In this document: piece after piece, positions 45,692 through 55,334 of the stretch
Layout: each line of letters begins with the position of its first letter
Numbering within the stretch: position 1 is the stretch's first letter
DNA from: Aestuariibacter salexigens DSM 15300
GTDB taxonomy: Bacteria; Pseudomonadota; Gammaproteobacteria; Enterobacterales; Alteromonadaceae
Assembly (NCBI RefSeq): GCF_000429145.1
Contig: NZ_AUBH01000007.1
Span: forward strand, 186,001 to 250,000
Reading direction: 5' to 3'
Length of the DNA: 64,000 bases
The notes under the pieces: model-generated
What the model saw: only the letters and a program-made list of their open reading frames with translations
Databases searched by the model: none
What the model was told of the DNA's origin: nothing
Translations under genes and position numbers: made by a program

Positions 45692-46505
45692 TAACGGGGC
45701 CATCGGGTAAGCCAGGGAATGGCTGTAAGTCCCAGCGTCGCAGAATACTGGCAAGCTGCCCGCTTTGTTTTAAGTCGGCCAACGCATCCGCCAGCATAGC
45801 GCTGAGCTGCGCAGACGTTTTTTGTCCAGTTGCTAGTTCGAGTGAAAGGTTTAACTCGCTGACTTCAAACACCTCGACCACGTTTTGTGGTCGTAGCCCG
45901 CGACTCTTTAACTCATACCGCCCCGTTGCCAGATCGGTAAGGACAAGGTCCAGGCGGTCTTTAAACAGCAGAGACCATAACTGATCAATGTTCGACACCA
46001 ACACCAGGTTATCCTGCTCACTAAAACCCTGACGTAACAAGTAGTCTGCTGCGCCATAACCACGGATGGTGCCAACCCGATAATGGCGAGCGTCATCCAT
46101 TGTACTGATTTTTATCTCAGTGCGATGGGCCAGGCTCACCAGTGAAGCGCGCACTTCGCTGACTTTGCCTAGCCAGTGCAAGGTTGCTTCTCTACTTGGT
46201 GTTCTGAGCACTGATAGCAATACTACATTCGGTTCGCTGACGGCTTCGGCAACGGCCCTGGCCCAGGGAAGATGTTCCAAAGTAGCCTCAACATTGGTTT
46301 GTTCAATCAGCGCATTAGTTAAGTCGACATTAACGCCTTGAGCAGTATTTTCTTTGTCGATCCAGTAATAAGGCGCGGCTATTTCGCTGTAGAATCGCAC
46401 CGTAGGTGACTCATCTTGTGCGTGAGTGGGCAGTGCAAACCCGAGCAGCATGAAACACGCCAGCTTACGTATAGACTGTGTAACCGACGTGAGGTGAATG
46501 ACCAT
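45681..46505 (-). CDS. Periplasmic substrate-binding-like protein (SBP_bac_3 type)
   Basis: The 274-residue protein has a signal peptide (about 1-29, ending LPTHA) and a single bacterial extracellular solute-binding family 3 fold: YWIDKENTAQGVNVDLTNALIEQT, the PWARAVAEA helix, RTPSREATLHW and later DLVLTDLATGRYELKSRG. No transporter permease or ATPase lies nearby, so it may be an orphan binding protein or signalling domain. It starts 2 bases after folM ends, so it is in the folM transcript, and its end overlaps the convergent acyl-CoA synthetase by 11 bases. Confidence 0.8.
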   Translation of the reverse strand: MVIHLTSVTQSIRKLACFMLLGFALPTHAQDESPTVRFYSEIAAPYYWIDKENTAQGVNVDLTNALIEQTNVEATLEHLPWARAVAEAVSEPNVVLLSVLRTPSREATLHWLGKVSEVRASLVSLAHRTEIKISTMDDARHYRVGTIRGYGAADYLLRQGFSEQDNLVLVSNIDQLWSLLFKDRLDLVLTDLATGRYELKSRGLRPQNVVEVFEVSELNLSLELATGQKTSAQLSAMLADALADLKQSGQLASILRRWDLQPFPGLPDGPVIRH

Positions 46506-46507
46506 TA

Positions 46508-47224
46508 CTACTTTAAATGCCTTCCGCCATCCATATACATGGTACGACCAGTAACGTAATCGCTACTGAGCAAATATTCAACTGCTTTTACTGCCTCCTG
46601 TGCGCCCGGACAGGTTTCCAGCAATGATTTGCGCAACGCCTTTTGGCGATATTCTTCGTCATCACCTTCATTAAACATAACTAATGCGGGTGCGACGCTG
46701 TTCACTTTTGTTTTCGGTGCCAGAAGTGCGGAAAATGACAGGGTCAAATTGTGCAGAGCAGCTTTGCTGGCGGCATAGGCAATATGTTTTTTGCTGCCCT
46801 TGTCTTGCACGAAATCGGTCATATGAATGATGTCAGTGAACCCTTCAGGTGTGTCGAGTAAGTCTCTCAAAGCCATGTTAATCTGATAAGGCGCCTGGAC
46901 GTGCACCTGGATCATACGCTGCATCAGCGCCGATAAATCACATCCGGGGCGCTCTGCCACCCAGTCTGATGCATTGTGTATGATTGCTCGCAGTCCTTTG
47001 GTCTTTGACCTCACGGTTTCAATGCACTTGAGGATGCCCTGGTCGTCCGCGAAGTCTGCATGCAGGGTTACGGCACCGGCGGCTTCGAGTATATCTACAC
47101 CACTGCGTCTGGATCGATAAGTGACGATCACTGGCTGGTTCTGGGCCAGCAGCGCTTCGGCAATGGCAAACCCGAGACGTTGGGCACCGCCGGTGATCAG
47201 GATAGGGTAATCAGATGTGGTCAT
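46508..47224 (-). CDS. folM: Dihydromonapterin reductase FolM
   Basis: FolM is a short-chain dehydrogenase that reduces dihydromonapterin to tetrahydromonapterin, a pterin cofactor. The 238-residue protein has the NAD(P) motif ITGGAQRLGFAIAEALLAQ (about 9-27), the TYRSRR segment, NASDW, the catalytic AYAASKAAL (Tyr and Lys, about 149-157) and the VAPALVM part. The RSRR segment and length fit FolM rather than generic reductases. Divergent from folE, with which it shares the pterin pathway. Confidence 0.92.
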   Translation of the reverse strand: MTTSDYPILITGGAQRLGFAIAEALLAQNQPVIVTYRSRRSGVDILEAAGAVTLHADFADDQGILKCIETVRSKTKGLRAIIHNASDWVAERPGCDLSALMQRMIQVHVQAPYQINMALRDLLDTPEGFTDIIHMTDFVQDKGSKKHIAYAASKAALHNLTLSFSALLAPKTKVNSVAPALVMFNEGDDEEYRQKALRKSLLETCPGAQEAVKAVEYLLSSDYVTGRTMYMDGGRHLK

Positions 47225-47373
47225 AATTTACCTGTGGTTTTCTTTTTGTCATTAACGTGCAGAGCTTGGGCTCAGATCAACATTGACGCTCGCCTGCTAG
47301 CTTACACGAAAAGTAAACCTTTATACGTCCTTGCTGCGTATAAGCGCCATAAAGTAACGACTGGAAAAAGTAG

Positions 47374-48018
47374 ATGATTTCAGAAGAGGCTATTCTTGTT
47401 CGCAGTGCGCTGGAAGCGAAAGGGCTTGAAACGCCAATGCTGGACAGTGGTCTGTCAAATGCCGATAAGCGCCAGAAGATTGAAGCGAGTATGCGCGATA
47501 TTATGAGCACGCTGGGACTTGATTTGGATGACGACAGTTTGATGGATACGCCAAAGCGTATCGCTAAAATGTATGTGGATGAAATATTCTCTGGTCTTGA
47601 TTACGCGAACTTCCCCAAGATCACAGCAATTGAAAATAAGATGCAGATTGACCAGCCTGTTCAGGTCTCCGACATTAACCTTACCAGTACCTGTGAACAT
47701 CATTTTGTGACAATTGATGGTTCAGCGACCGTTGCCTATATCCCCAAGCGCAAGGTTATTGGACTGTCCAAAGTGAATCGCCTGGTGGGTTTCTTTGCAC
47801 AGCGTCCGCAGGTGCAGGAGCGCCTCACTCAGCAGGTTATGGTGGCGCTGCAAGCGCTAACCGGTACAGAAGACGTTGCCGTGTCCATCAATGCGACACA
47901 CTATTGCGTGAAAGCCAGAGGGATAAGAGACAATAACTCTTACACACGGACGACATCATTAGGTGGTGCGTTTAAAACAGACGCAATTTTGCGTTCTGAG
48001 TTTGTAACCGGACACTGA
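47374..48018 (+). CDS. folE: GTP cyclohydrolase I
   Basis: FolE turns GTP into dihydroneopterin triphosphate, the first step of folate and monapterin synthesis. The 214-residue protein has the zinc and active-site motif [13 protein letters not shown] (about 106-118), [27 protein letters not shown], and the [11 protein letters not shown] segment with the third zinc ligand. Near-complete match to the E. coli type. Divergent from folM; the shared gap is 149 bases. Confidence 0.96.
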   Translation: MISEEAILVRSALEAKGLETPMLDSGLSNADKRQKIEASMRDIMSTLGLDLDDDSLMDTPKRIAKMYVDEIFSGLDYANFPKITAIENKMQIDQPVQVSDINLTSTCEHHFVTIDGSATVAYIPKRKVIGLSKVNRLVGFFAQRPQVQERLTQQVMVALQALTGTEDVAVSINATHYCVKARGIRDNNSYTRTTSLGGAFKTDAILRSEFVTGH

Positions 48019-48078
48019 CAAACCCAGAATTTGCAGGTAACCTGCAGACAGGTATCGATGCAACTGTATGCGTGACAT

Positions 48079-49251
48079 ATGTTCAGTAGACTGTGTTTGG
48101 CGGTTTGGTTTGTTCTGCACCTTTCGGGATGCGCTGTTTATCAGCAACCGGTAGATTCGTCAAAAAAAGCTTACGGCCACACCACTCAGCTTGTCTTGCC
48201 AGAAGGGGTGTTTGAGACCGTAGCGGTTGAGTCTGAACACGATATCTTCACTCTGGATGATGTGCAGAAACAGCAGTTCCTTGCATTCTTTTATGCAGCA
48301 GAGCGTCAGCACGTACCCAGCCACAAGCGTTTGTATGAATACCTGGAAGCGTCGATAGAAGGTTTTCATTATCGTGGCGAAACCTACAATGCCAGACATG
48401 CTTATCATTCAAATGAAGGCAATTGCCTGTCTCTGGCAATATTGACAACGTCGCTTGCCAAGCTTGCGGGGCTGGAAGTGGAGTACCAGAAGGTGAACGC
48501 TCCTCCCGTATATCAGCGCCACGGTGACTTGTTGACCATCTCTTCCCATGTGCGAACCTTTGTTTATCAATCAGATTTCGAGTCGCCAGACGGTAGCGTA
48601 GTGCTGCGCAAACCCAGAATGGTTATCGATTACTTTCCTCAACGGGGTAATATTTCTGGCGGACAGGTCACTTATCACGATTTCGTTTCGATGTATTATC
48701 AGAACCTTGCAGCCGAGGCGATGGTTGAAAACGAAAACCATACTGCATACAGCTTGCTTAAACGTGCCCATACAATCTCGCCACGCAATCCTGAAACATT
48801 AAATTCGTTGGCGGTATTACACAGACGGGCAGGGTATGAAAATGCAGCCTTGCAGATTTACCGGTATGCACAACAGCACAGTGCAGGGTCAGTCAATCTC
48901 ATCAGTAACTTTGCGACCCTTCTAGAAAAGCAAGGTGACAAGGACGGTGCAGCAAATTTACGTGAATCCATTCAGCACATAGAAGATGACAATCCATATC
49001 AGTGGCTGGACATTGGCGAAGCACACTTGTCCAAGGGAGAATTGAGGCTGGCGACAAAATACTTTTCTCGAGCCGTTGAAAATGCGCCATACCTGCATGA
49101 AGGACACTTTGGATTAGCAAAGGCGTATTTAAGTTTGGGTAAAACGGGACATGCGCACAAGGCGCTCAAGAAGGCGTATGAACTTGCAGCGTTCACGCCT
49201 GAGCAACATTTGTATCAGGCCAAACTTAGTATATTAGAAACCCGATATTAA
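48079..49251 (+). CDS. TPR lipoprotein with transglutaminase-like N-terminal part
   Basis: The 390-residue protein has a lipobox LSGC with Cys18, so it is a lipoprotein. The part at about 100-190 has the EGNCLSLAILTTSLAKLAGLEVEYQKV segment with a Cys and later a His (SSHVRTF) and Asp (VIDYFP), resembling a transglutaminase-like fold. From about 215 there are TPR-type helical repeats (AAEAMVENENHTAYSLLKRAHTISP and later units) to the C-terminus. Such proteins act as envelope scaffold or possible peptidase. Function unproven. Confidence 0.8.
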   Translation: MFSRLCLAVWFVLHLSGCAVYQQPVDSSKKAYGHTTQLVLPEGVFETVAVESEHDIFTLDDVQKQQFLAFFYAAERQHVPSHKRLYEYLEASIEGFHYRGETYNARHAYHSNEGNCLSLAILTTSLAKLAGLEVEYQKVNAPPVYQRHGDLLTISSHVRTFVYQSDFESPDGSVVLRKPRMVIDYFPQRGNISGGQVTYHDFVSMYYQNLAAEAMVENENHTAYSLLKRAHTISPRNPETLNSLAVLHRRAGYENAALQIYRYAQQHSAGSVNLISNFATLLEKQGDKDGAANLRESIQHIEDDNPYQWLDIGEAHLSKGELRLATKYFSRAVENAPYLHEGHFGLAKAYLSLGKTGHAHKALKKAYELAAFTPEQHLYQAKLSILETRY

Positions 49252-49262
49252 GCCCTGTCAGT

Positions 49263-49448
49263 TCAGTCTTCATCACAGCTGGCAATGACATTTAATGAAT
49301 CATTGGGGCCATCAGCACATATCACATCAACAGGATGCTTGCAGCGAGCGCAGGTAAAGATGTGCTCATGATACATTTCTTTAATCGTTTCGCACTCTAC
49401 CGTATTGTCATGGAAACAATGCGGGCATCTGAATTCGACTTTATCCAC
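49263..49448 (-). CDS. Small zinc-ribbon protein
   Basis: The 61-residue protein has two Cys pairs, CPHC (about 8-11) and CARC (about 33-36), with an acidic C-terminus. It is likely a stand-alone zinc ribbon, similar in layout to small cysteine-rich CPxCG proteins but not an exact match. The start is a GTG; AGGAG lies 10 bases upstream. It converges on the TPR lipoprotein gene. Function unknown. Confidence 0.72.
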   Translation of the reverse strand: MDKVEFRCPHCFHDNTVECETIKEMYHEHIFTCARCKHPVDVICADGPNDSLNVIASCDED

Positions 49449-49551
49449 AGTGCATGATCTCCTGATGGCTACACTATTAATCGTAGTCGCTGCCAGCGTA
49501 TTGCGCGAATAGAATTGGCAAATATTCCTACGTAGTTAATGGCGTGAGCTA

Positions 49552-49582
49552 CAAATAAAAATGCCCGACACGAATGCCGGGC
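49552..49582 (-). terminator. Terminator downstream of the aldo/keto reductase (minus strand)
   Basis: Read on the minus strand, GCCCGGCA pairs with TGTCGGGC (one G-U pair) around a TTCG tetraloop, followed by ATTTTTATTT. It lies about 110 bases beyond the reductase stop and separates it from the zinc-ribbon gene. Confidence 0.8.
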
Positions 49583-49691
49583 TAATAAGGGTGAGAGCAT
49601 TAATACGGGCTGCGTATTAACTGATAAACACTATATCGCTTTCCAGTCTGATGTTTGTTTCTGAATTGTTTCTGAGTAAAAAAATATGCGT

Positions 49692-50666
49692 TCAGGGTAG
49701 TCTTGCCCCTCTGGCAGTAACATAGAGTTGATACCAATGCTCTCTGCTAAGTGTTATATCCAGTGCTTTAACGCACGCTTTGATTCTGTCAGGGCGAGTG
49801 CTGCCCAAGACAGGCTGAATATTAGCGGGATGACGTAACAGCCACGAAAGAACGATGGCATCAGCAGATACCTTGTATTCATCAGCCAGATGGCTGACAA
49901 GTTTGGCTGTTTGCTTGACGGTTTCTGGTTCATTGCTGGTATCTTTGCCGGAAAACTTGCCCTGGCACAGGCTGCCCCATGATTGCAGCTGTATACCATG
50001 GCTCTGGCAGTATTCCAGCGTGCCAGCAGTAAAATTGATATCCACGCCCTGTCTGTTGCCAGCGGTAACCCCTTCATCAAGCCAGTCTAGATGCCCCAGG
50101 CTAAGTTCTAGTTGATTAACGATAATGGGTAAATCAAGCGCCTCTTGCAGATAGGAGATCTGGTGCCAGTGCATATTCGATACGCCAATATGTCTGACTT
50201 TCCCATGCTTTACCAAGTCTTGTAATGCACGGGCAAGTTCGTCTCTGTCCGTCAGCGGATCAGGTCGGTGCAGGATGAGTATATCAAGATAGTCGGTATG
50301 TAAACGCTGTAGACTTCCCTCTACGGACTGCTCTACCCACTGCGCTGAAAAATCATATCGTTTGGGGCCGCTGTCGTCGTCAAAGCGAATACCGCACTTA
50401 GATTGTAAGTATAGTTCCTGACGACGGGATGGATGGCGCTTGAATACTTCACCGAAAACCTGTTCGGCTTTACCCAGCGTGTAAATATCTGCGTGGTCGA
50501 AGATTTTAACACCCACCTCAGTACATACATCAATCAATTCAGACGCCTGACTGATATGCTGTTGTGTAATTGCTGAGTTATCCCATTCGCCACCAAGATG
50601 CATGCAGCCGGAAACGAGTCTGCAACTGTCAGGCAGATAGTGCTGCAAGGCGTGAGTCGTCATCAT
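49692..50666 (-). CDS. ydhF: Aldo/keto reductase (YdhF-like)
   Basis: The 324-residue NAD(P)H-dependent oxidoreductase has the tetrad: Asp and Tyr in FDHADIY (about 56-62), Lys in QSKCGI (about 88-93), His in LILHRPD (about 130-136), then GVSNMHWHQI and VNQLELS. Length and the HRPDPL and LQSWGSL elements fit the E. coli YdhF group. Physiological substrate unknown. Two successive ATG codons open the gene. Confidence 0.9.
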   Translation of the reverse strand: MMTTHALQHYLPDSCRLVSGCMHLGGEWDNSAITQQHISQASELIDVCTEVGVKIFDHADIYTLGKAEQVFGEVFKRHPSRRQELYLQSKCGIRFDDDSGPKRYDFSAQWVEQSVEGSLQRLHTDYLDILILHRPDPLTDRDELARALQDLVKHGKVRHIGVSNMHWHQISYLQEALDLPIIVNQLELSLGHLDWLDEGVTAGNRQGVDINFTAGTLEYCQSHGIQLQSWGSLCQGKFSGKDTSNEPETVKQTAKLVSHLADEYKVSADAIVLSWLLRHPANIQPVLGSTRPDRIKACVKALDITLSREHWYQLYVTARGARLP

Positions 50667-50836
50667 GTTTACCTTTCACTTGTCATCAAACACCACAGTG
50701 TAGTGCTTATTGAAGTGAAGATGCAGTGAATACGATTGCGGTGGTTGAATATCATAAGCCAGAGCGCATTGTGTTCTGCTTATTGGCTGGTCTACACTAG
50801 TGGCAAACGTTATTAAAGAGTCGTTGGCAACTTGTT

Positions 50837-51526
50837 TTGATTCGTGTTGTTTTGTACATAGTATCTGTGTGTTTTTGTGTAAGCAGTGTAGCTAATTCGT
50901 CTCGGTCGCTGACCTGGGGATACGTTAATTTTGCGCCTTACCATTACGATGTTGATGGAAAAGTACAGGGGCTTATCGCAGACCGTGTTGAGCGCCTGTT
51001 TAAGCAGGTCGATCTTCACTACAATGCAGTGGAGCTGCCGGCAAAGAGGGCACAGTTGTATATCGAGCAGGGTAAAGTTGACTTTAGTACAGTGATCGAT
51101 TCATTTATTCCAACGCCCGAAAAGTTTTTTAAAAGCGATGCTCCCGTTTACACCATTAAACTCGGTGCGATTTGTTTGCAGCCCAACTTATCTATTTCCT
51201 CATTCTCTGATTTGAAGCGTTATCCCGTGATTCTGATTTCAGGCTACACGTACGGGACGGATAAAACCTTTACCAGAAAAGACGGATACCAAATCACGGT
51301 GGAAGCGCAGACTCATGAAAATGCCATTAAGGCATTAATTTTCGAGCGGGGAGAGTGTGTACTGGGTTATTACGGACCTTTTCAGTATGAAAATGCCAAG
51401 TATCCGGAGCAACAATTCCACTTCTATCAAATCCAGCAGCTGCCGGTACATTTGTTCTTGAGTAAAGATGCGCCCGGCGCAGAATCTATAATCACAACGA
51501 TAAATCGCATTGCAGAGAATTTGTAA
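50837..51526 (+). CDS. Short periplasmic substrate-binding-like protein
   Basis: The 229-residue protein has a signal peptide (about 1-20) and an SBP_bac_3-like fold: TWGYVNFAPYHYDVDGKVQGLIADRV (split), VELPAKRAQLYIEQGKVDFSTV and later a second lobe. It starts at a TTG. No transport genes are adjacent. Shorter than the other SBP-like proteins of this window. Ligand unknown. Confidence 0.75.
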   Translation: MIRVVLYIVSVCFCVSSVANSSRSLTWGYVNFAPYHYDVDGKVQGLIADRVERLFKQVDLHYNAVELPAKRAQLYIEQGKVDFSTVIDSFIPTPEKFFKSDAPVYTIKLGAICLQPNLSISSFSDLKRYPVILISGYTYGTDKTFTRKDGYQITVEAQTHENAIKALIFERGECVLGYYGPFQYENAKYPEQQFHFYQIQQLPVHLFLSKDAPGAESIITTINRIAENL

Positions 51527-51597
51527 ATACATGTTCTCTGGTCATTTTGCGCACCCATGCTGTACTCCTAGTGAGTGAAACCTTTGAGAATTTTATT

Positions 51598-52116
51598 ATG
51601 CTAAAACGCAGCCTGTTGAGTCTGGTGTGTATAGTGTTAGCCAGCTGTACTTCCGTGCCAGAGAACGTCAGCCCGATTAATAACTTTCAACTTAATCGTT
51701 ACTTAGGAACCTGGTACGAAATAGCCAGGCTGGACCATCCTTTCGAACGAGGACTTGAGCAGATATCGGCCACCTACACTGTGCGTGATGATGGTGGCAT
51801 CGACGTGTTGAATAAAGGTTTCGACACCGAAAAAGGTGAGTGGAGAGAAGCAAAGGGTAAAGCGTATTTCGTGGAAGATGCCAGCATTGGCCATTTAAAA
51901 GTGTCTTTCTTTGGTCCCTTTTATGCGAGCTATGTGATCGCTGAACTCGATCAGGATGATTACCAATATGCGTTGGTGACAGGACCAGATACTGACTACA
52001 TGTGGATCTTATCACGCACACCTGAGCTCGCACCTGATACGCTTGAAAAATTGCAAATTAAGGCTAAACAATGGGGCTTTGCGGTTGATGAGTTGATTTT
52101 CGTCAGTCATCAGTGA
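51598..52116 (+). CDS. blc: Outer membrane lipocalin Blc
   Basis: The 172-residue lipoprotein has a lipobox LASC (Cys17) and the lipocalin motifs YLGTWYEIARLDHPFERG (about 34-51), the ATYTVRDDGGIDVLNKGF strands and TDYMWILSRTPEL near the end. Blc binds fatty acids and lysophospholipids and helps maintain membranes under stress. From the ATG at 51598, its length agrees with E. coli Blc (177); the frame's start at 51547 is rejected. Confidence 0.93.
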   Translation: MLKRSLLSLVCIVLASCTSVPENVSPINNFQLNRYLGTWYEIARLDHPFERGLEQISATYTVRDDGGIDVLNKGFDTEKGEWREAKGKAYFVEDASIGHLKVSFFGPFYASYVIAELDQDDYQYALVTGPDTDYMWILSRTPELAPDTLEKLQIKAKQWGFAVDELIFVSHQ

Positions 52117-52208
52117 CATGCTTAACATTGTGAAAGAAAGCCGGTCGTCGCCGGGTCTCACCATCAAAGCAGACTCCGATGTGGGTAAAGCGGGTTATCA
52201 GGTAAAAC

Positions 52209-52715
52209 ATGATAAAAGATCACGTCGACGTCGTTAATCAGGCGGTCCAGCTATTAACGAACATCACTGATGAGCACTACACAGACGTCAATTCAGTACT
52301 GTTCGAGGCGAGCATAGGACAGCATATTCGTCACATTACCGACCATTATCTAGCATTGTTGTCCAGTGAGCGAAGCCAGTCAGTTAATTATAATACGCGA
52401 CACAGAGAGTCTCCGGTCGCCAGTGAGGTTGATGCTGCACTTAATGTTCTGCAACGCATACGGCAATGGCTGCTGACATTAAGCGATGCTCAACTTGATG
52501 CGCCGTTAACTGTCATATCAGAAGTTTCTTTGTCTGATCAGTCTGATGAGCATGTGTACTCTTCGCTGGGCCGAGAATTAATGTTTGTATCCAGCCACGC
52601 TATCCATCATTTTTCGATGATTGCGATTATGCGAAGATATCAGGGTGTCGACGTTGCTGACGGATTGGGTGTTGCGCCTGCGACACTCAGTCATGTGCGA
52701 CGTGCGGCGGGGTAA
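52209..52715 (+). CDS. DinB-like four-helix protein
   Basis: The 168-residue protein resembles DinB/YfiT-like four-helix bundles: an N-terminal helix (VDVVNQAVQLLTN), GQHIRHITDHYLALL with histidines near 37-43, and SHAIHHFSMIAIMRR with two more histidines near 137-140. These three sites would bind a metal in the family. It may be a thiol-dependent transferase of the mycothiol/bacillithiol-like superfamily; function is not certain. Confidence 0.75.
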   Translation: MIKDHVDVVNQAVQLLTNITDEHYTDVNSVLFEASIGQHIRHITDHYLALLSSERSQSVNYNTRHRESPVASEVDAALNVLQRIRQWLLTLSDAQLDAPLTVISEVSLSDQSDEHVYSSLGRELMFVSSHAIHHFSMIAIMRRYQGVDVADGLGVAPATLSHVRRAAG

Positions 52716-52778
52716 ATCGCGTTTCCAGCCTTCCGTCAACCTGTTAGACTTGCGCCACGAAAATGTAGAGACTTGCTC

Positions 52779-53129
52779 ATGTCATCCTTACCTCCATGTC
52801 CGAAATGTCAGTCCCAATATGTTTATCAGGACGCCAATTTGTTTATCTGTCCAGAATGCGGATTTGAGTGGACTGACGCAGACCAGCAGAGTGCCAGTGA
52901 GCAGGGGATAACCGATGCCAATGGCAACCTGTTGGCGGATGGCGACACCGTTACCGTAATCAAAGACCTGAAAATTAAGGGCTCTTCATCTGTGGTGAAA
53001 GTCGGCACCAAGGTAAAAAACATCCGGCTACTTGACGCGGACCACAGCAAAGACGGTCATAACATTGATTGTAAAATCGATGGGCTAGGCGCGATGAAGC
53101 TGACGTCTAAATATGTCAAAAAGACCTAG
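52779..53129 (+). CDS. yjdM: YjdM/PhnA family zinc-ribbon protein
   Basis: The 116-residue protein has an N-terminal zinc ribbon (CPKC about 7-10 and CPEC about 24-27) and the PhnA domain with [25 protein letters not shown] and GTKVKNIRL. Full match to YjdM (formerly PhnA). The role is not firmly known and the old phosphonate link is doubtful. The ATG at 52779 is preferred to an in-frame TTG two codons earlier. Its end overlaps the convergent SBP-like gene by 4 bases. Confidence 0.92.
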   Translation: MSSLPPCPKCQSQYVYQDANLFICPECGFEWTDADQQSASEQGITDANGNLLADGDTVTVIKDLKIKGSSSVVKVGTKVKNIRLLDADHSKDGHNIDCKIDGLGAMKLTSKYVKKT

Positions 53130-53920
53130 TTTGCGGTAGGGGATAGGGGCGGCCAGCCATTCAGATTACTGTATTTGACCAGTAACTGTCCGTATATCCT
53201 TTCTCTGACAATCTTCGATACATCCCATACCTGTTCACTTAAGAGCGGGTGATGCTCATAAAATTCATCCGCTATCATGATGAAATATGACTTCTCTGAT
53301 ATCGAAGGCATTAGTTGGGTTACTCCTTTATCCAAGTATGGGATGCCATTGAATTGGTTGGTGATAACTGCCGCAACCCTACCTCTGGCTAACATATCGA
53401 ATGCCTGCTGTGGACGACTTACTTCATACACTCGGGTGTTTCTTTCATTTAACCAGCTGCGGATAGAAGCGCCTATTTCTATCGCTACGGGTAATCTGTC
53501 GTGCACAGTAAACGCGTCTCCGTTCCAGTCCACAGCACCTTTATCGATTACAAATGCCTCATAGGTGTCGCTTTTAAGCCTGCGAGCATGGTCGATGTCG
53601 CCATCACGTGTCGGATATTTACCGTATTTTTCCCTATCTGCCCGATAGCTGGCGACATTAAACATGTCTACTTCATGGTTTCTGAGTAATACCAGGCAGC
53701 GAGGAAACGGTGCTCTTACCCATTCAATGACGAACCCTAACTCTTCTGCGATAGCCTCATGAAGCTCAATATTGATACCAGGTAGAGAGCTGCTTTCTTC
53801 TCCCGGTGCTCTCCAGAGTGGAAATAAGTCATTATTCATCAGGCAGGTGCGCACTGTCATAGCGTCAGCCGCAGATGCTGACGTCGCTATGAGGATCAGA
53901 AACAATAATAGGAACTTCAA
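53126..53920 (-). CDS. Periplasmic substrate-binding-like protein
   Basis: The 264-residue protein has a signal peptide (about 1-17, ATSASA) and an SBP_bac_3-like fold with [22 protein letters not shown] (split), the [24 protein letters not shown] segment and a second lobe with [12 protein letters not shown]. Third such protein in the window, again without permease or kinase nearby. Ligand unknown. Confidence 0.76.
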   Translation of the reverse strand: MKFLLLFLILIATSASAADAMTVRTCLMNNDLFPLWRAPGEESSSLPGINIELHEAIAEELGFVIEWVRAPFPRCLVLLRNHEVDMFNVASYRADREKYGKYPTRDGDIDHARRLKSDTYEAFVIDKGAVDWNGDAFTVHDRLPVAIEIGASIRSWLNERNTRVYEVSRPQQAFDMLARGRVAAVITNQFNGIPYLDKGVTQLMPSISEKSYFIMIADEFYEHHPLLSEQVWDVSKIVRERIYGQLLVKYSNLNGWPPLSPTAN

Positions 53921-53982
53921 ATCAAACAGAAATTTTTCGACTCTTGTTCATTAAGATTAGGATTTCACGCACTTGCATACCA

Positions 53983-55215
53983 TTAAACTTTCGATTGATT
54001 TTCAATGCTCCCGTACGGCTGATAATCATTATTGAGGTGCGTTGAAACTCGTTTTGGTAGGCCAAATAAAAACCTCAGGACAGTAATTCGCCGAATTATT
54101 TCATAGCCAAACACGCACCCCATCGCCGTTAACATGATGATTAATGCACTCTCAATTGATGCTGGCAATGCCAGTGGTAGCAACCACATTGCAAGCAGGA
54201 TAATCAAGGTCTGATGGAGGATATAGCACGGTAATATCGCATTATTCAGGTAACGCAATGTTGCGCTTGGCTTATTCAGATAGTGCCCGGCAAAACCAAT
54301 CGCCGCGCCTATCCAGCCAATACTGTTGGCAGCAACAATTAACGAATAAGACAATTTCACGGTTTCATATTGCTGATACCACTGGGCAAAAAGCGGAAAT
54401 GCCCCGTTTCGGTCTGCAATAAAAAATGCGTAAGTGATAACACCCGTTATTAGCAGCCGTCTACGGTGCTGGATAGCGCTGGACCATACCTGTGGCAGCT
54501 TTACCAGGGTATATCCGGCCAGCATAGCGAGAAAATAACGTGCATGATTATACCAGTCATCCAAAAGTGCGTGGGTTGTCGGAAAGTCTGCTCGTAGTAT
54601 CCGGGCAGCGCAAAACAGCAGTAACATTGCCGCAATGAAATACCAGCCTTGAGTTCGCTGGATATAGCGATCACTGATGACAATATCGATAATTGGACGT
54701 AGCGCCAGCAGCACAATCGAGTAACAAAACAGGTAAGGTAGATACCACAGATGGTTCCAAGTCAGCAGGCCAATAGGAGACGGCTTGTGCGGAGCAAGTT
54801 GAGTGTTAAGGTTTACGTATTCACCGAGAAACGTAACGTAAGTTCCATCAAATAACTGCGATTGTCGCAGCTCGAAGTAAAGTTGTGGCGGTACAATCAC
54901 CAGCATGCCAAAAATTAACGGTATAAGAATACGCTTGCTACGTACCTTGATAAGTTGCGGGGCGCTGTATTTGTGTTGAATCAACGCTAATGTCATGCCC
55001 GATACAACAAACAACAAACTCATACGCCATGGATTGGTCAGGATCATCAGTTCCTGCAATAAAACGCTTTGCTGTAGGCTTTTTACATGCCAGCCCCAGT
55101 CGGCGACATAGTACATGCCGACGTGATAAAAGATCAGTATGATGAAAGCTAGGCTGCGCACCCAGTCGACGTCGTAACGCCGCCCGCAGGAAATGAATGG
55201 ATTGTCGGTTTGCAT
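53983..55215 (-). CDS. Acyltransferase 3 family membrane protein
   Basis: The 410-residue protein has about ten membrane helices and the acyltransferase 3 (OafA/OpgC-like) features: RRYDVDWVRSLAFIILIFYHVGMYY (split, about 12-36) with conserved Asp/Arg/His, NPWRMSLLFVVSGM (about 61-74), NHLWYLPYLFC and AILPCYILHQTLII near the end. It would transfer acyl groups to a glycan or other outward-facing substrate. Divergent from a LytTR regulator, a common arrangement in Alteromonadales-type genomes, suggesting regulation by it. Confidence 0.87.
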   Translation of the reverse strand: MQTDNPFISCGRRYDVDWVRSLAFIILIFYHVGMYYVADWGWHVKSLQQSVLLQELMILTNPWRMSLLFVVSGMTLALIQHKYSAPQLIKVRSKRILIPLIFGMLVIVPPQLYFELRQSQLFDGTYVTFLGEYVNLNTQLAPHKPSPIGLLTWNHLWYLPYLFCYSIVLLALRPIIDIVISDRYIQRTQGWYFIAAMLLLFCAARILRADFPTTHALLDDWYNHARYFLAMLAGYTLVKLPQVWSSAIQHRRRLLITGVITYAFFIADRNGAFPLFAQWYQQYETVKLSYSLIVAANSIGWIGAAIGFAGHYLNKPSATLRYLNNAILPCYILHQTLIILLAMWLLPLALPASIESALIIMLTAMGCVFGYEIIRRITVLRFLFGLPKRVSTHLNNDYQPYGSIENQSKV

Positions 55216-55334
55216 GTGGATACTCGATGGTTTATGCCTGGCCTAAGAGTCGTGTAGATGCATGGCGATTTTCCAGTGCTGGATGACGAACTGATGAGCG
55301 TTGGTGATAAGCGGTGGCTTTGAGGGATAAAAAA

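Noticed and set aside
52118-52237. Possible 39-codon ORF between the lipocalin and DinB-like genes
   Set aside because: It ends in an Arg run that reads the start of the DinB-like gene in another frame; composition is not protein-like and there is no clear ribosome binding site.
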